A stretch of DNA of 5,686 nt from Candidatus Zhuqueibacterota bacterium 4572_119 (lineage in GTDB: Bacteria > Zhuqueibacterota > Zhuqueibacteria > Thermofontimicrobiales > Thermofontimicrobiaceae). Location: NCBI GenBank assembly GCA_002084535.1, contig NBLI01000212.1, positions 1 to 5,686 of the forward strand, given 5' to 3'. The translations under genes and the position numbers were made by a program. Numbering within the stretch: the stretch's first letter is position 1; every line of letters begins with the position of its first letter. Positions 1 through 5,686 of the stretch are shown piece after piece. The notes under the pieces are model-generated. The model made no database searches, had not been told where the DNA came from, and saw only the letters and a program-made list of their open reading frames with translations.

Positions 1-266
1 AATTGTATTCAATCTTAACAATACATGTGTAATATACTTTGAGTGAAAAGTTATCAATAATATATACTTAGTTCGCTTCATAGGAGTGCGCTAAATGTGT
101 ATGTAATATGGCATGTTTTTTGTAAATTAATCTGCATGGCAACAACCAATCGATCCATAAATCAATTTCTCCAACCGAGCCGCACGTTCCCCTGTCCGAC
201 TATTTTGAAATTGGTTGAACAACTTTTTCCAAAGTCAAGCACATTTCACAAACCTGTCGAATAAAA
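1..266 (+). other. Leader/intergenic region upstream of the AgmX-domain gene
   Basis: No supportable gene is seen here on either strand. A weak sigma70-like pair is visible: TTGAGT at 39-44 and TATATA at 61-66, spaced 16 bases. It lies about 200 bases before the start codon, so any link to the downstream gene is speculative. Between about 143 and 217 there are complementary segments: 143-150 (CAACCAAT) matches 210-217 (ATTGGTTG) exactly, and 160-169 pairs with 207-216 with one G.U. The two pairings share the same 3' arm and exclude each other. No Shine-Dalgarno sequence precedes the ATG at 267, where the bases just upstream are A-rich. Confidence 0.35.
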
Positions 267-1451
267 ATGACGGTAAAAGTTAGTAAAAAAATCACTATTC
301 GCGAACCAACGTTTGTGTCAAGCCAGCCGACAATAGTCGATGACACAATCGCTGAATTTCAATTCCCCAGGGAACTTCAAAGAAACTGGATCCAGCAAAT
401 GGATTTTCGGTTTCTGCTTATTTTATTATCTACCGCCATTTTAGAAGTTGGCTTAATTATATTACTTACGGCAGCTTTCAAAGCAACATCCAGACCGGTG
501 AATGTCGTCAAAATTCAAAAACAATACGCGCGACTGTTATTAAAAGATGAGACTACCAGTAATTTTTCCGCCCTGGAATCGACGAAAAGTGAAAGTTTCC
601 GGAAACCATTAATAGATGAAAATGAACTTACGGCGGACGACTTGGCTATCAGTGAGGGTGAAAGTCCATTAGAAGCGATGGAGAGAGTGGCTGTAACTAA
701 TATTACTCCTACTGTTCCTGCTGAATATCGCGGCAGCACCTTGGCGGATCGAAAGTCTTCGCGGACAGACGAAAATACCTTTGCCAGCGCCTTAACCCGT
801 GAAGTGAACGAGAAAGGATTGCTTCAATATATTATCAGGGGAGACAATTCCAGTTTAAGTGAAGAGTTAGAAGGTGTGTTTTCTTCTGGGGATGACAACT
901 CGCGTGTAATTCAGGAATCCATATCACGGTTAAAAATTGCTGATTTCAAATCTTCGGGTTCTGCGCCAAATTTTGTGGATGCGGAAAAACTCGAAGTACT
1001 CAATAAATTAAAAGGTTCAACAAAATCAGTTTCGGTCGATGAAGAATTAAGTTCTTTAAACCAGTTAAATAAAATTACTATCAGCTCGGCAGAAAAGATA
1101 ACAGCGATCGATATCGTTGAAGAAACCAAACTGAATAAAAAGGAAAAAAAATCACAAGCAAGAAGCCCGGAACACATCACCGCAATCCTTTTATCACACA
1201 ACCGGGCAATTCAGGATTGCTTCAAACACGCGATAAAAAAAGATCCTAATTTAAAAGGAAAAATAGAAGTTCGTATTTCAGTTGATCCAAAAGGACATGT
1301 GAATAATGTTCAGATTCTTGAATCTACAATTGCCAGTGAAAGTATGCTCAGGTGTATAACCAATCGTATTCGGCGATGGCGGGATTTTGGAGAGTGTGAT
1401 GTCTCATTGGGGACACTGAGCTACCGGCAAAGTTATGTTTTTGGTTATTAG
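267..1451 (+). CDS. AgmX/PglI C-terminal domain protein (TonB-like, single-pass inner membrane)
   Basis: This 394-residue protein has a short cytoplasmic N-terminus, one membrane helix at about residues 48-71, a long Ser/Glu/Lys-rich region (72-300) with no recognised fold, and a C-terminal domain at about 302-394. The C-terminal domain follows the AgmX/PglI pattern seen in gliding-motility and TonB-like proteins: an HNRAIQDC segment, DPNLKGKIEVRISVDPKGHV, then CITNRIRRW and a final aromatic strand. The two cysteines typical of that domain are present (C318, C363), with a third at C377. The family is thought to span the periplasm and act with ExbB/ExbD- or TolQ/TolR-type motors, but none is encoded in this window. 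A glutamate (E60) sits in the middle of the predicted helix, which is unusual. The start is the first ATG of the frame; it has no Shine-Dalgarno site, unlike other genes here. Family assignment is fairly sure; the exact role is unknown. Confidence 0.8.
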   Translation: MTVKVSKKITIREPTFVSSQPTIVDDTIAEFQFPRELQRNWIQQMDFRFLLILLSTAILEVGLIILLTAAFKATSRPVNVVKIQKQYARLLLKDETTSNFSALESTKSESFRKPLIDENELTADDLAISEGESPLEAMERVAVTNITPTVPAEYRGSTLADRKSSRTDENTFASALTREVNEKGLLQYIIRGDNSSLSEELEGVFSSGDDNSRVIQESISRLKIADFKSSGSAPNFVDAEKLEVLNKLKGSTKSVSVDEELSSLNQLNKITISSAEKITAIDIVEETKLNKKEKKSQARSPEHITAILLSHNRAIQDCFKHAIKKDPNLKGKIEVRISVDPKGHVNNVQILESTIASESMLRCITNRIRRWRDFGECDVSLGTLSYRQSYVFGY

Positions 1452-1476
1452 CTGCCCCCCCCTATCCTCTTTTGTT

Positions 1477-1532
1477 AAGCGGATTGAGCCTCATCAATGC
1501 ACGTGCATAATATTGCTCAATCCGCTTTTTTT
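1477..1532 (+). terminator. Rho-independent terminator of the AgmX-domain gene
   Basis: A perfect 12-bp stem (AAGCGGATTGAG at 1477-1488 with CTCAATCCGCTT at 1516-1527) is followed by a seven-base T run (1526-1532). The stem begins 25 bases after the plus-strand stop codon. The 27-base loop contains a 12-base perfect palindrome, ATGCACGTGCAT at 1497-1508, and CAAT/ATTG (1495-1498, 1512-1515) could stack on the main stem. Read on the minus strand the hairpin lacks a good T run, so termination is probably directional for the plus strand. The sfsA stop codon (1517-1519) lies in the right arm. Confidence 0.85.
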
Positions 1533-2117
1533 AAAATCAACCTCAATTCGCGAAGAATTTCAATGCCGGTAACAGTTACTTTCGCTTGATAGGGAAGCAC
1601 TTCAACTCCTTCAGCGTATGCTTTTCTCAAAGTTTTTCCGTAAACAGCATCGATATGATCCGCCGGAGAAAATGTATCACAATCAATTCTTTGTATCAGG
1701 AAAAATATTACAGCCCGGTGTCCTTCTTTTCTTAGTTTTATTAATTCATTTAAATGTTTCGTACCACGAATAGTTACCGCGTCGGGAAATAGCGCAACAT
1801 TGTCTTCAACCAGCGAAACATTCTTTATTTCAATGAATCTCGATTGCCTCAGCGACAATATGGTTGGAGAGCATTGTGTTTATCCCAACCCAGGTTTTGC
1901 CTATTTTTACCATTTCCCAGGTTAAAGCATATTTGCGCTTTGGATTATCATGAAAAGAAAGCCTGACCTCACTTCCCGGAATATTGCACGATAACATGCT
2001 CCCGGAATTTGGGCAATGCGCGGTGATGACGTCTCCATTTTCCAATTGAATATCGGCTAAAAAACGCTTATAGCGTTTTAACAGGATACCAGAAATTAAT
2101 TTTTGATTAAACCGCAT
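1517..2117 (-). pseudogene. sfsA: sfsA, internally deleted and frameshifted (SfsA family, DNA-binding/sugar fermentation stimulation protein homologue)
   Basis: Two adjoining frames together make an SfsA protein with a gap. The N-terminal part (2117 down to about 1839) has the family hallmarks RYKRFLAD, HCPNSGSM, NPKRKYALTWE and VGINTMLSNHIVAEAI, and stops at a TGA at 1830-1832. The C-terminal part (about 1839 down to 1517) continues in another frame with FIEIKNVSLVEDN, LFPDAVTIRGTKHLNEL, GHRAVIFFLIQR and FSPADHIDAVYG. Compared with remembered SfsA sequences such as E. coli, about 35-38 residues are missing between VAEAI and FIEIK. The lost part includes the conserved YG..SRIDF segment. SfsA is related to the PD-(D/E)XK nuclease fold, so the loss takes part of the putative active centre while keeping the E-x-K strand. 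The ATG overlaps the upstream nitroreductase stop by one base (TAATG), indicating translational coupling. The final KKAD codons run into the convergent gene's terminator. The alternative to a true pseudogene is an assembly error. An independent functional C-terminal gene starting at TTG 1858 seems unlikely. Confidence 0.85.
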
Positions 2118-2680
2118 TATTTATCGTTTCTTTTAAATCCATTATACCACACAACCTTGTCAAAAGTGTGCCTTTTTTCGACTGTTGATTTTTCTTCCGC
2201 CGGATAGCCAAGGCTCATTAGTGAGACTATTTTGTAGCCTTTGGGGATTTTTAAGAATTTACGTGCTTTTCGTGGATTGAACCAACCAATCCAGCAAGTC
2301 CCCAACCCAAGTTCCTGAGCCTGAAGTGCCAGGTGTTCACCGGCGATCCCAACATCGATAAAATAGTAATGAATTCCCTGGATTTGCTTCCCAATTCTGT
2401 TCGCGAGAATATCAAGGCGAGCTAACATAACGATAATGACCGGTGCTTTTCCTGCAAATTTTGTCGGGGAATAAATGCCGGTAAAAACTTTTTCCGCGAA
2501 TCTATTTTTTAATTCTGGATCGTCCAGCACGATAAAGCGCCAGGGCTGGACATTTTCGGCTGATGGCGCCAGCCGCGCGGCTTCCAGGCATTTATCTATT
2601 TTTTCCCGGTCAACGCTTTTTTCTTTATACTTTCTAATGGACCGCCTTGATTTTATTATTTCAAAAATTGAGTTCTCCAT
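2117..2680 (-). CDS. Nitroreductase family protein (FMN-dependent NAD(P)H oxidoreductase)
   Basis: This 187-residue protein has the usual length of a single-domain nitroreductase. The N-terminal RRSIRKY motif (12-18) and PSAENVQPWRF (39-49) are the FMN phosphate and isoalloxazine contacts known in the family. The central GIAGEHLALQAQELGLGTCWIG segment (111-132) is the second family signature, and MSLGYP (155-160) is the typical C-terminal strand motif. Such proteins are cytoplasmic dimers that use NAD(P)H and FMN to reduce nitroaromatics, quinones or other electrophiles; the physiological substrate cannot be read from sequence. The ATG is preceded by AAAGGA at a normal Shine-Dalgarno distance. 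It is first in a two-gene unit with sfsA, whose start overlaps its stop. It begins fewer than 50 bases after the terminator of the TatT-like gene. I find no convincing promoter in that short gap, so either a weak promoter or readthrough drives it. Confidence 0.9.
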   Translation of the reverse strand: MENSIFEIIKSRRSIRKYKEKSVDREKIDKCLEAARLAPSAENVQPWRFIVLDDPELKNRFAEKVFTGIYSPTKFAGKAPVIIVMLARLDILANRIGKQIQGIHYYFIDVGIAGEHLALQAQELGLGTCWIGWFNPRKARKFLKIPKGYKIVSLMSLGYPAEEKSTVEKRHTFDKVVWYNGFKRNDK

Positions 2681-2720
2681 ATAAATTTCCTTTGAGTTCC
2701 GTCATTCAAATACGTTGGTA

Positions 2721-2769
2721 AAAATAAAATGGAGTACTGAATTTTGAAGGAAAATCCAGCACTCCATTT
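2721..2769 (-). terminator. Rho-independent terminator of the TatT-like gene
   Basis: A 19-bp stem (2727-2745 with 2751-2769) encloses a five-base loop (2746-2750). Its two imperfect positions are G.U pairs in minus-strand RNA but A-C mismatches in plus-strand RNA, so the hairpin is built for the minus strand. It is followed on that strand by a T-rich stretch (TTTTATTTTTA). It starts about 43 bases beyond the stop codon of the gene at 2813-3604. Confidence 0.85.
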
Positions 2770-2812
2770 GAGATTTATTTATGAAAAATTAGTTTGTTAA
2801 AAAAATGATTGG

Positions 2813-3604
2813 TTATTTTACCCAATCAGCCAATAACTTTTTCACTTCGTTTTTAATATTTGCGTCTTCTGCCACACCTTCGGAAACTCCTTCTGTGGCT
2901 AAAATTTCTTTCGCGATCTTAATTGCTTCTTCTTTTCTCTTTTGGGAATAGAGCGCTTCGGCGTAAAACTGTTTTGAGTTCAGATTATCAGGCGCGATCT
3001 TCAGGGATTTTTCTAAAATCCCCACGGCTTTCTTTTTTGAGGGCCAGCCTAAAAGAAGGGGGATTTTTGGTGCTTTGAAATAAACTCGTCCCAAAACTCG
3101 GTAACCACCGGCTTCATCAAATTCAGGATCCAGCTTAATTGTTTTTTCACACAGATCTTTTATTTTGCCAGCGACTCCTTTTTTCGCCGCTTGAATTATC
3201 CCGTATTCTTCTCCCCAAACACCCCAGACAATGGCAAGAAACAAGTTAATCCCCGGTGAATCGGGAAATTCTTTTAAGCCGTCCTCTCCCAGCTCTTTGC
3301 CCAAATCGCAAATTTTCTTTTTTGTTTCTTTGTCGCTGGTTGTGTATTTTCCTTTGAAATAGTAGCCGCGGATGAGTTTCCAGGTTGCTTCTTCTTTTTC
3401 AGCGCCGGTTGCGGTTTCCAGCACCTTTTTGTAAACTTCAATCATTTGATTGATATTCGCGTCGCCCGCGAGAAGTGTATTTTGATCAAATACTTCGCCG
3501 CGTTTTTCCCAAAGACTGTCCGCCTTTTCCAGCATATTTTGGGAAAATATGTTGGCGACAAAAATTAGAGAGAAAACCATCAACAAAATGGTGACTTTTC
3601 TCAT
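2813..3604 (-). CDS. TatT-like (TRAP transporter T-component family) periplasmic TPR protein
   Basis: This 263-residue protein starts with a signal peptide: MRK, then a hydrophobic stretch to about residue 20, with likely cleavage near FSQ-NM. The mature part is helical with tetratricopeptide-like repeats. Visible features are LWEKRGEVFD (31-40), a repeat around EEATWKLIRGYYFKGKY (71-87), a glycine/tryptophan-rich WGVWGEEYG (117-125), and a region from YRVLGRVYFKAP to LGWPSKKKAVGILEKSLKIAPDN (158-207). That last pattern is characteristic of the TatT/RMD-like TPR family. TatT of Treponema is a trimeric lipoprotein that partners a TRAP-transporter binding protein. Here there is no lipobox cysteine and no TRAP gene in the window, so a transport role is not shown. 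The ATG is fixed by a strong GGGAGGA site. The gene appears monocistronic, with its own promoter and terminator. Confidence 0.75.
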   Translation of the reverse strand: MRKVTILLMVFSLIFVANIFSQNMLEKADSLWEKRGEVFDQNTLLAGDANINQMIEVYKKVLETATGAEKEEATWKLIRGYYFKGKYTTSDKETKKKICDLGKELGEDGLKEFPDSPGINLFLAIVWGVWGEEYGIIQAAKKGVAGKIKDLCEKTIKLDPEFDEAGGYRVLGRVYFKAPKIPLLLGWPSKKKAVGILEKSLKIAPDNLNSKQFYAEALYSQKRKEEAIKIAKEILATEGVSEGVAEDANIKNEVKKLLADWVK

Positions 3605-3610
3605 GCAAAA

Positions 3611-3617
3611 TCCTCCC
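3611..3617 (-). promoter_or_regulatory. Strong ribosome binding site of the TatT-like gene
   Basis: GGGAGGA on the minus strand lies six bases before the ATG at 3604. It is the best Shine-Dalgarno sequence in the window; it decides the start and shows that this organism uses conventional initiation. Confidence 0.85.
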
Positions 3618-3632
3618 GTATAAAATTAAATT

Positions 3633-3667
3633 AAGTGATTAAAGTTTTTAAATATAGCAAATCACTT
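3633..3667 (-). repeat. Inverted repeat bracketing the -10 box (possible operator)
   Basis: AAGTGATT (3633-3640) and AATCACTT (3660-3667) are perfect 8-bp inverted copies with a 19-base spacer. The -10 box (3651-3656) lies between them. One arm sits in the promoter spacer and the other near or just after the expected transcription start, which is a common operator placement. The repeat is AT-rich and could be chance. Confidence 0.4.
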
Positions 3668-3679
3668 TTGTACATGCAA
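3651..3679 (-). promoter_or_regulatory. Sigma70-type promoter of the TatT-like gene
   Basis: On the minus strand, TTGCAT (3679-3674) and TATATT (3656-3651) are separated by exactly 17 bases. Both are close to the -35 and -10 consensus. The predicted start near 3644 gives a leader of about 40 bases before the ATG at 3604. It lies downstream of the terminator at 3756-3796, so the gene is probably transcribed separately from gpmI. Confidence 0.65.
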
Positions 3680-3755
3680 CAAGTTTTTCCTAATGGGCAA
3701 AATAAATTATTTTTGGCAAGTTTTCACTTGTCCGGCTAATGTTGTACATCAGACA

Positions 3756-3796
3756 AAAAAACGGGGGATGCATATCTTCAGCGTCTCCCGTTTTTT
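3756..3796 (-). terminator. Hairpin terminator after the gpmI-membrane protein unit
   Basis: A stem is formed by 3756-3771 and 3781-3796 with a nine-base loop. It has a GC-rich core (ACGGGAGACGC on the minus strand) flanked by an A run and a T run. It lies 24 bases beyond the stop of the gene at 3821-4639, the position expected for its terminator. Two core positions are A-C mismatches in minus-strand RNA but G.U pairs in plus-strand RNA, so the fold is slightly better on the plus strand. It may act in both directions, but no plus-strand gene ends here. Confidence 0.65.
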
Positions 3797-3820
3797 GAAG
3801 TTGGTTTTGCTTTTTAATTT

Positions 3821-4639
3821 TTATTGATTCATCGCTGTATAGTCAATTTCCGATCCCAGCACGCTATGCGGAACCAGGTAGATTAATAGCTGTACCACTG
3901 AAGCAATAATGAACCATGTTCTGCCTCGCCCTGGCTTTTTGCCCTGCCAAAGCGCGATGAGCCAGAAGATAAAGGAAATTAATGTTTTGTTGTCAGTCAA
4001 ATCATGTCCGAATGGCCAGCCAGTCCAATACGCGTCAAAGGCGAATTTTTGCACCAGCGGACCGAAAATTAGACCACCCAGGAAAAGAAGGACTGTCGTT
4101 ATCAATGCGTAGCGATAAGCTTTTTCACCTTTGGCAATCGCTTCTATTCCTGTCCTTGTTCCGATGAGCATGGCGATAAACATGAACAAGACATGAGGCA
4201 GCAAAACAATTAGTGGAACGACGCCTTTAAATCGGATTGTAATTGCTTCTTCTGATAATGGATATATTCCACCGTTTCCGTCGAATAATGTAACATCATA
4301 TATTACTTTTCCGGCAGGCGGCTGTTTGGGTACGATTATCGTTATTTTATTATCTGATACTCTCAGAGTATCAATTGTCCATTGGTCATAGCTTTTAAAA
4401 CGTTTCCACTGGAACACGGCTGATACAGATGTGTCCGGAACAAGAATTGTCATCACGGCATCTGCAGAAATATCATGGGTCCGCAATAATTTATATTTTA
4501 CAATTTCACCGCGGATTTCAACTTTCCCACGAACCGGGCGAGTTGGTCCCGTTATTCTCTGGTAAACAACTGACGATAACGTAATGATCACAGCCAATGT
4601 CCATAGAGCAAATGATTTGGATTTGCTAAAACGTCCCAT
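3821..4639 (-). CDS. Uncharacterised five-helix membrane protein, downstream of gpmI
   Basis: I do not recognise a named family for this 272-residue protein. Its layout is one membrane helix at about 9-26; a soluble beta-rich domain at about 35-138 with alternating hydrophobic strands, probably on the periplasmic side; then four helices at about 140-160, 177-197, 218-234 and 241-258. A motif-like loop YWTGWPFGHDLTDNKT (204-219) precedes the fourth helix, and the C-terminus reads VPHSVLGSEIDY (256-267). Histidines at 149, 212 and 258 are near predicted membrane edges or within helices and could bind a metal or haem, but that is inference only. An AAGGAAG site five bases before the ATG sets the start. 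The gene begins 13 bases after the gpmI stop codon, so it is cotranscribed; this does not by itself imply a glycolytic role. Confidence 0.75.
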   Translation of the reverse strand: MGRFSKSKSFALWTLAVIITLSSVVYQRITGPTRPVRGKVEIRGEIVKYKLLRTHDISADAVMTILVPDTSVSAVFQWKRFKSYDQWTIDTLRVSDNKITIIVPKQPPAGKVIYDVTLFDGNGGIYPLSEEAITIRFKGVVPLIVLLPHVLFMFIAMLIGTRTGIEAIAKGEKAYRYALITTVLLFLGGLIFGPLVQKFAFDAYWTGWPFGHDLTDNKTLISFIFWLIALWQGKKPGRGRTWFIIASVVQLLIYLVPHSVLGSEIDYTAMNQ

Positions 4640-4652
4640 AATTTCTTCCTTT

Positions 4653-5686
4653 TTATTTTATTAAAGATTTTCCGGTCATCAAGCCGGGTTTTTCAATTTG
4701 CAAAATTTCCAGCATGGTCGGAGCGATATCACATAACGCGCCGTTTTCGCTTAATTTTATTTTAGTTTTATTTGGCGCCAAAATAATGAATGGAACAGGG
4801 TTTAGGGAGTGCTGTGTATGCGGCTGATGATTTTTATAATCCCACATTTCTTCTGAATTACCATGATCCGCGGTAATGAGGACAGTCCCTCCTTTTTTAT
4901 TGAAAAGGTCAACAATTTTCCCGGTTAATCCGTCAACTGTTTCAATGGCTTTAATGGCGGCGTCAAGCGAGCCGGTATGCCCAACCATATCTCCATTGGC
5001 GAAATTGAGAATAATGACATCAAATTTATCACTTTCGATGGCATTCAGCAATTTTTCGGTTACTTCAATGGCACTCATTTCGGGTTGCAAGTCATAGGTG
5101 GCGACTTTGGGAGAATTCACCATGATTCGTTCTTCGCCTTTGAAAGGCTTTTCTTCGCCGCCATTAAAAAAATATGTGACATGAGCGTACTTTTCCGTTT
5201 CAGCAATACGTAACTGAGTCAGCCCATAATCGCTGATAACCTGCCCAAAAATGTCTTTTAACTGAATATCTTTGAACAGCACGGGAAACGGAAAATCCTC
5301 CCGGTACTGCGTTAAGGTCGCGTATTTCAGGTTTAGCTTTTTTCCCCGCTGAAAAAAATTAAAATCATCAAAATTCAGCGCCACCGCAATTTCCCGCATG
5401 CGGTCAGCCCGGAAGTTAAAAGTCAGAAAAGCGTCCCCGTCTTCAACTAAATGATTTTTACCGCCATCAGAAACTATAATCGGCTCTAAAAATTCATCAG
5501 TTATTTCCCTGTCGTACATTTCCTGAACTGTTTGCAGTGGATTTGTGGTATGCACACCCTCGCCTTTTGTCAGACAATTGTAACCTTTTTGCACCCGTTC
5601 CCAGCGATTGTCCCTGTCCATAATATAATACCTGCCAACAATTGAAGCTAATTTTCCAATACCCTCGTTTGCCATAAAATCAATGA
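4653..5686 (-). CDS. gpmI: 2,3-bisphosphoglycerate-independent phosphoglycerate mutase, N-terminus outside window
   Basis: This enzyme interconverts 3- and 2-phosphoglycerate in glycolysis and gluconeogenesis in the cytoplasm, using two metal ions (usually Mn) and a phosphoserine intermediate. About 343 residues are visible out of roughly 510, and the frame stays open to the window edge. The ATG at 5675 is internal, because the residues before it (IDF) continue the family's alignment. Numbered from that Met, the fragment shows GRYYIMDRDNRWERV (14-28) and FNFRADRMREI (86-96) for substrate arginines, and EKYAHVTYFFNGG (161-173) with the catalytic-site lysine. Metal ligands lie in NGDMVGH (D229, H233), TADHGN (D270, H271) and the HTQH cluster (286-289). 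The N-terminal metal ligands and the phosphorylated serine lie beyond the edge. Nothing visible is damaged. It is followed after 13 bases by the membrane protein gene. Confidence 0.95.
   Translation of the reverse strand, partial: IDFMANEGIGKLASIVGRYYIMDRDNRWERVQKGYNCLTKGEGVHTTNPLQTVQEMYDREITDEFLEPIIVSDGGKNHLVEDGDAFLTFNFRADRMREIAVALNFDDFNFFQRGKKLNLKYATLTQYREDFPFPVLFKDIQLKDIFGQVISDYGLTQLRIAETEKYAHVTYFFNGGEEKPFKGEERIMVNSPKVATYDLQPEMSAIEVTEKLLNAIESDKFDVIILNFANGDMVGHTGSLDAAIKAIETVDGLTGKIVDLFNKKGGTVLITADHGNSEEMWDYKNHQPHTQHSLNPVPFIILAPNKTKIKLSENGALCDIAPTMLEILQIEKPGLMTGKSLIK

Noticed and set aside
515..739. Minus-strand open frame inside the AgmX-domain gene
   Set aside because: It lies antisense within a better supported gene, has no ribosome binding site and shows no family motif.
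911..1201. Minus-strand open frame with hydrophobic stretches inside the AgmX-domain gene
   Set aside because: The Phe/Ser/Leu-rich composition is what the reverse complement of a Glu/Lys-rich region produces; there is no start signal.
1455..1462. Run of eight C residues after the AgmX-domain gene stop
   Set aside because: It lies outside coding sequence, so slippage would not change a protein; it is only a possible sequencing weak spot.
1517..1858. The sfsA C-terminal frame as a separate functional small gene
   Set aside because: Its only start is a TTG inside the overlap without a ribosome binding site, and the frame begins in the middle of the SfsA fold.
1830..1858. Programmed ribosomal frameshift joining the sfsA frames
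   Set aside because: No slippery heptamer is visible, and a shift would not restore the roughly 35 missing conserved residues.
2475..2684. Plus-strand open frame opposite the nitroreductase N-terminus
   Set aside because: It is an antisense shadow of a gene with clear FMN-binding motifs.
3667..3751. TTGTACAT occurring twice upstream of the TatT-like promoter
   Set aside because: It is a short match around a common palindrome (TGTACA) with no matching flanks or spacing pattern.
3909..4167. Two overlapping plus-strand open frames opposite the membrane protein
   Set aside because: They are antisense to a gene with a good start site and coherent membrane topology, and they overlap each other in different frames.
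4876..5213. Plus-strand open frames opposite gpmI
   Set aside because: The minus strand here encodes the conserved gpmI core, including metal ligands, so these are shadows.
5673..5675. ATG as the true start of gpmI
   Set aside because: The open frame continues upstream to the window edge, and the family needs an N-terminal part with metal ligands and the catalytic serine.

Overview
The window holds six protein-coding loci of an AT-rich bacterium. Five lie on the minus strand and one on the plus strand. An AgmX/PglI-type C-terminal domain protein, a TatT-like TPR protein, and ordinary Shine-Dalgarno sites (GGGAGGA, AAGGAAG) occur together. This loosely suggests a Gram-negative member of the FCB superphylum, for example a Calditrichota/KSB1-like lineage. 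No rRNA, tRNA or species-specific marker is present, so that placement is an inference.

Left part (1-1532): a 266-base leader without a convincing gene precedes a plus-strand gene (267-1451). It encodes a single-pass inner-membrane protein with a TonB-like AgmX/PglI C-terminal domain. A strong hairpin plus T-run (1477-1532) ends its transcript. The last codons and stop of the convergent sfsA gene lie inside this terminator.

Middle (1517-3679, minus strand): a nitroreductase-family gene overlaps sfsA by one base (TAATG). sfsA is broken: its N- and C-terminal parts are well conserved but lie in different frames, and about 35-38 conserved residues between them are missing. Upstream is a TatT-like periplasmic TPR protein with its own sigma70-type promoter (3651-3679), a strong ribosome binding site and its own terminator (2727-2769). 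An inverted repeat brackets its -10 box.

Right part (3756-5686, minus strand): the 3' two-thirds of gpmI, cofactor-independent phosphoglycerate mutase, runs in from beyond the window edge. After 13 bases it is followed by an unrecognised five-helix membrane protein, and the pair ends at a hairpin terminator (3756-3796).

This is mostly housekeeping and accessory envelope material. I see no CRISPR array, mobile element, phage gene, toxin-antitoxin pair or obvious new multi-gene system. The items most worth a second look are the internally deleted sfsA, the conserved-looking membrane protein coupled to gpmI, and the possible operator at the TatT-like gene.
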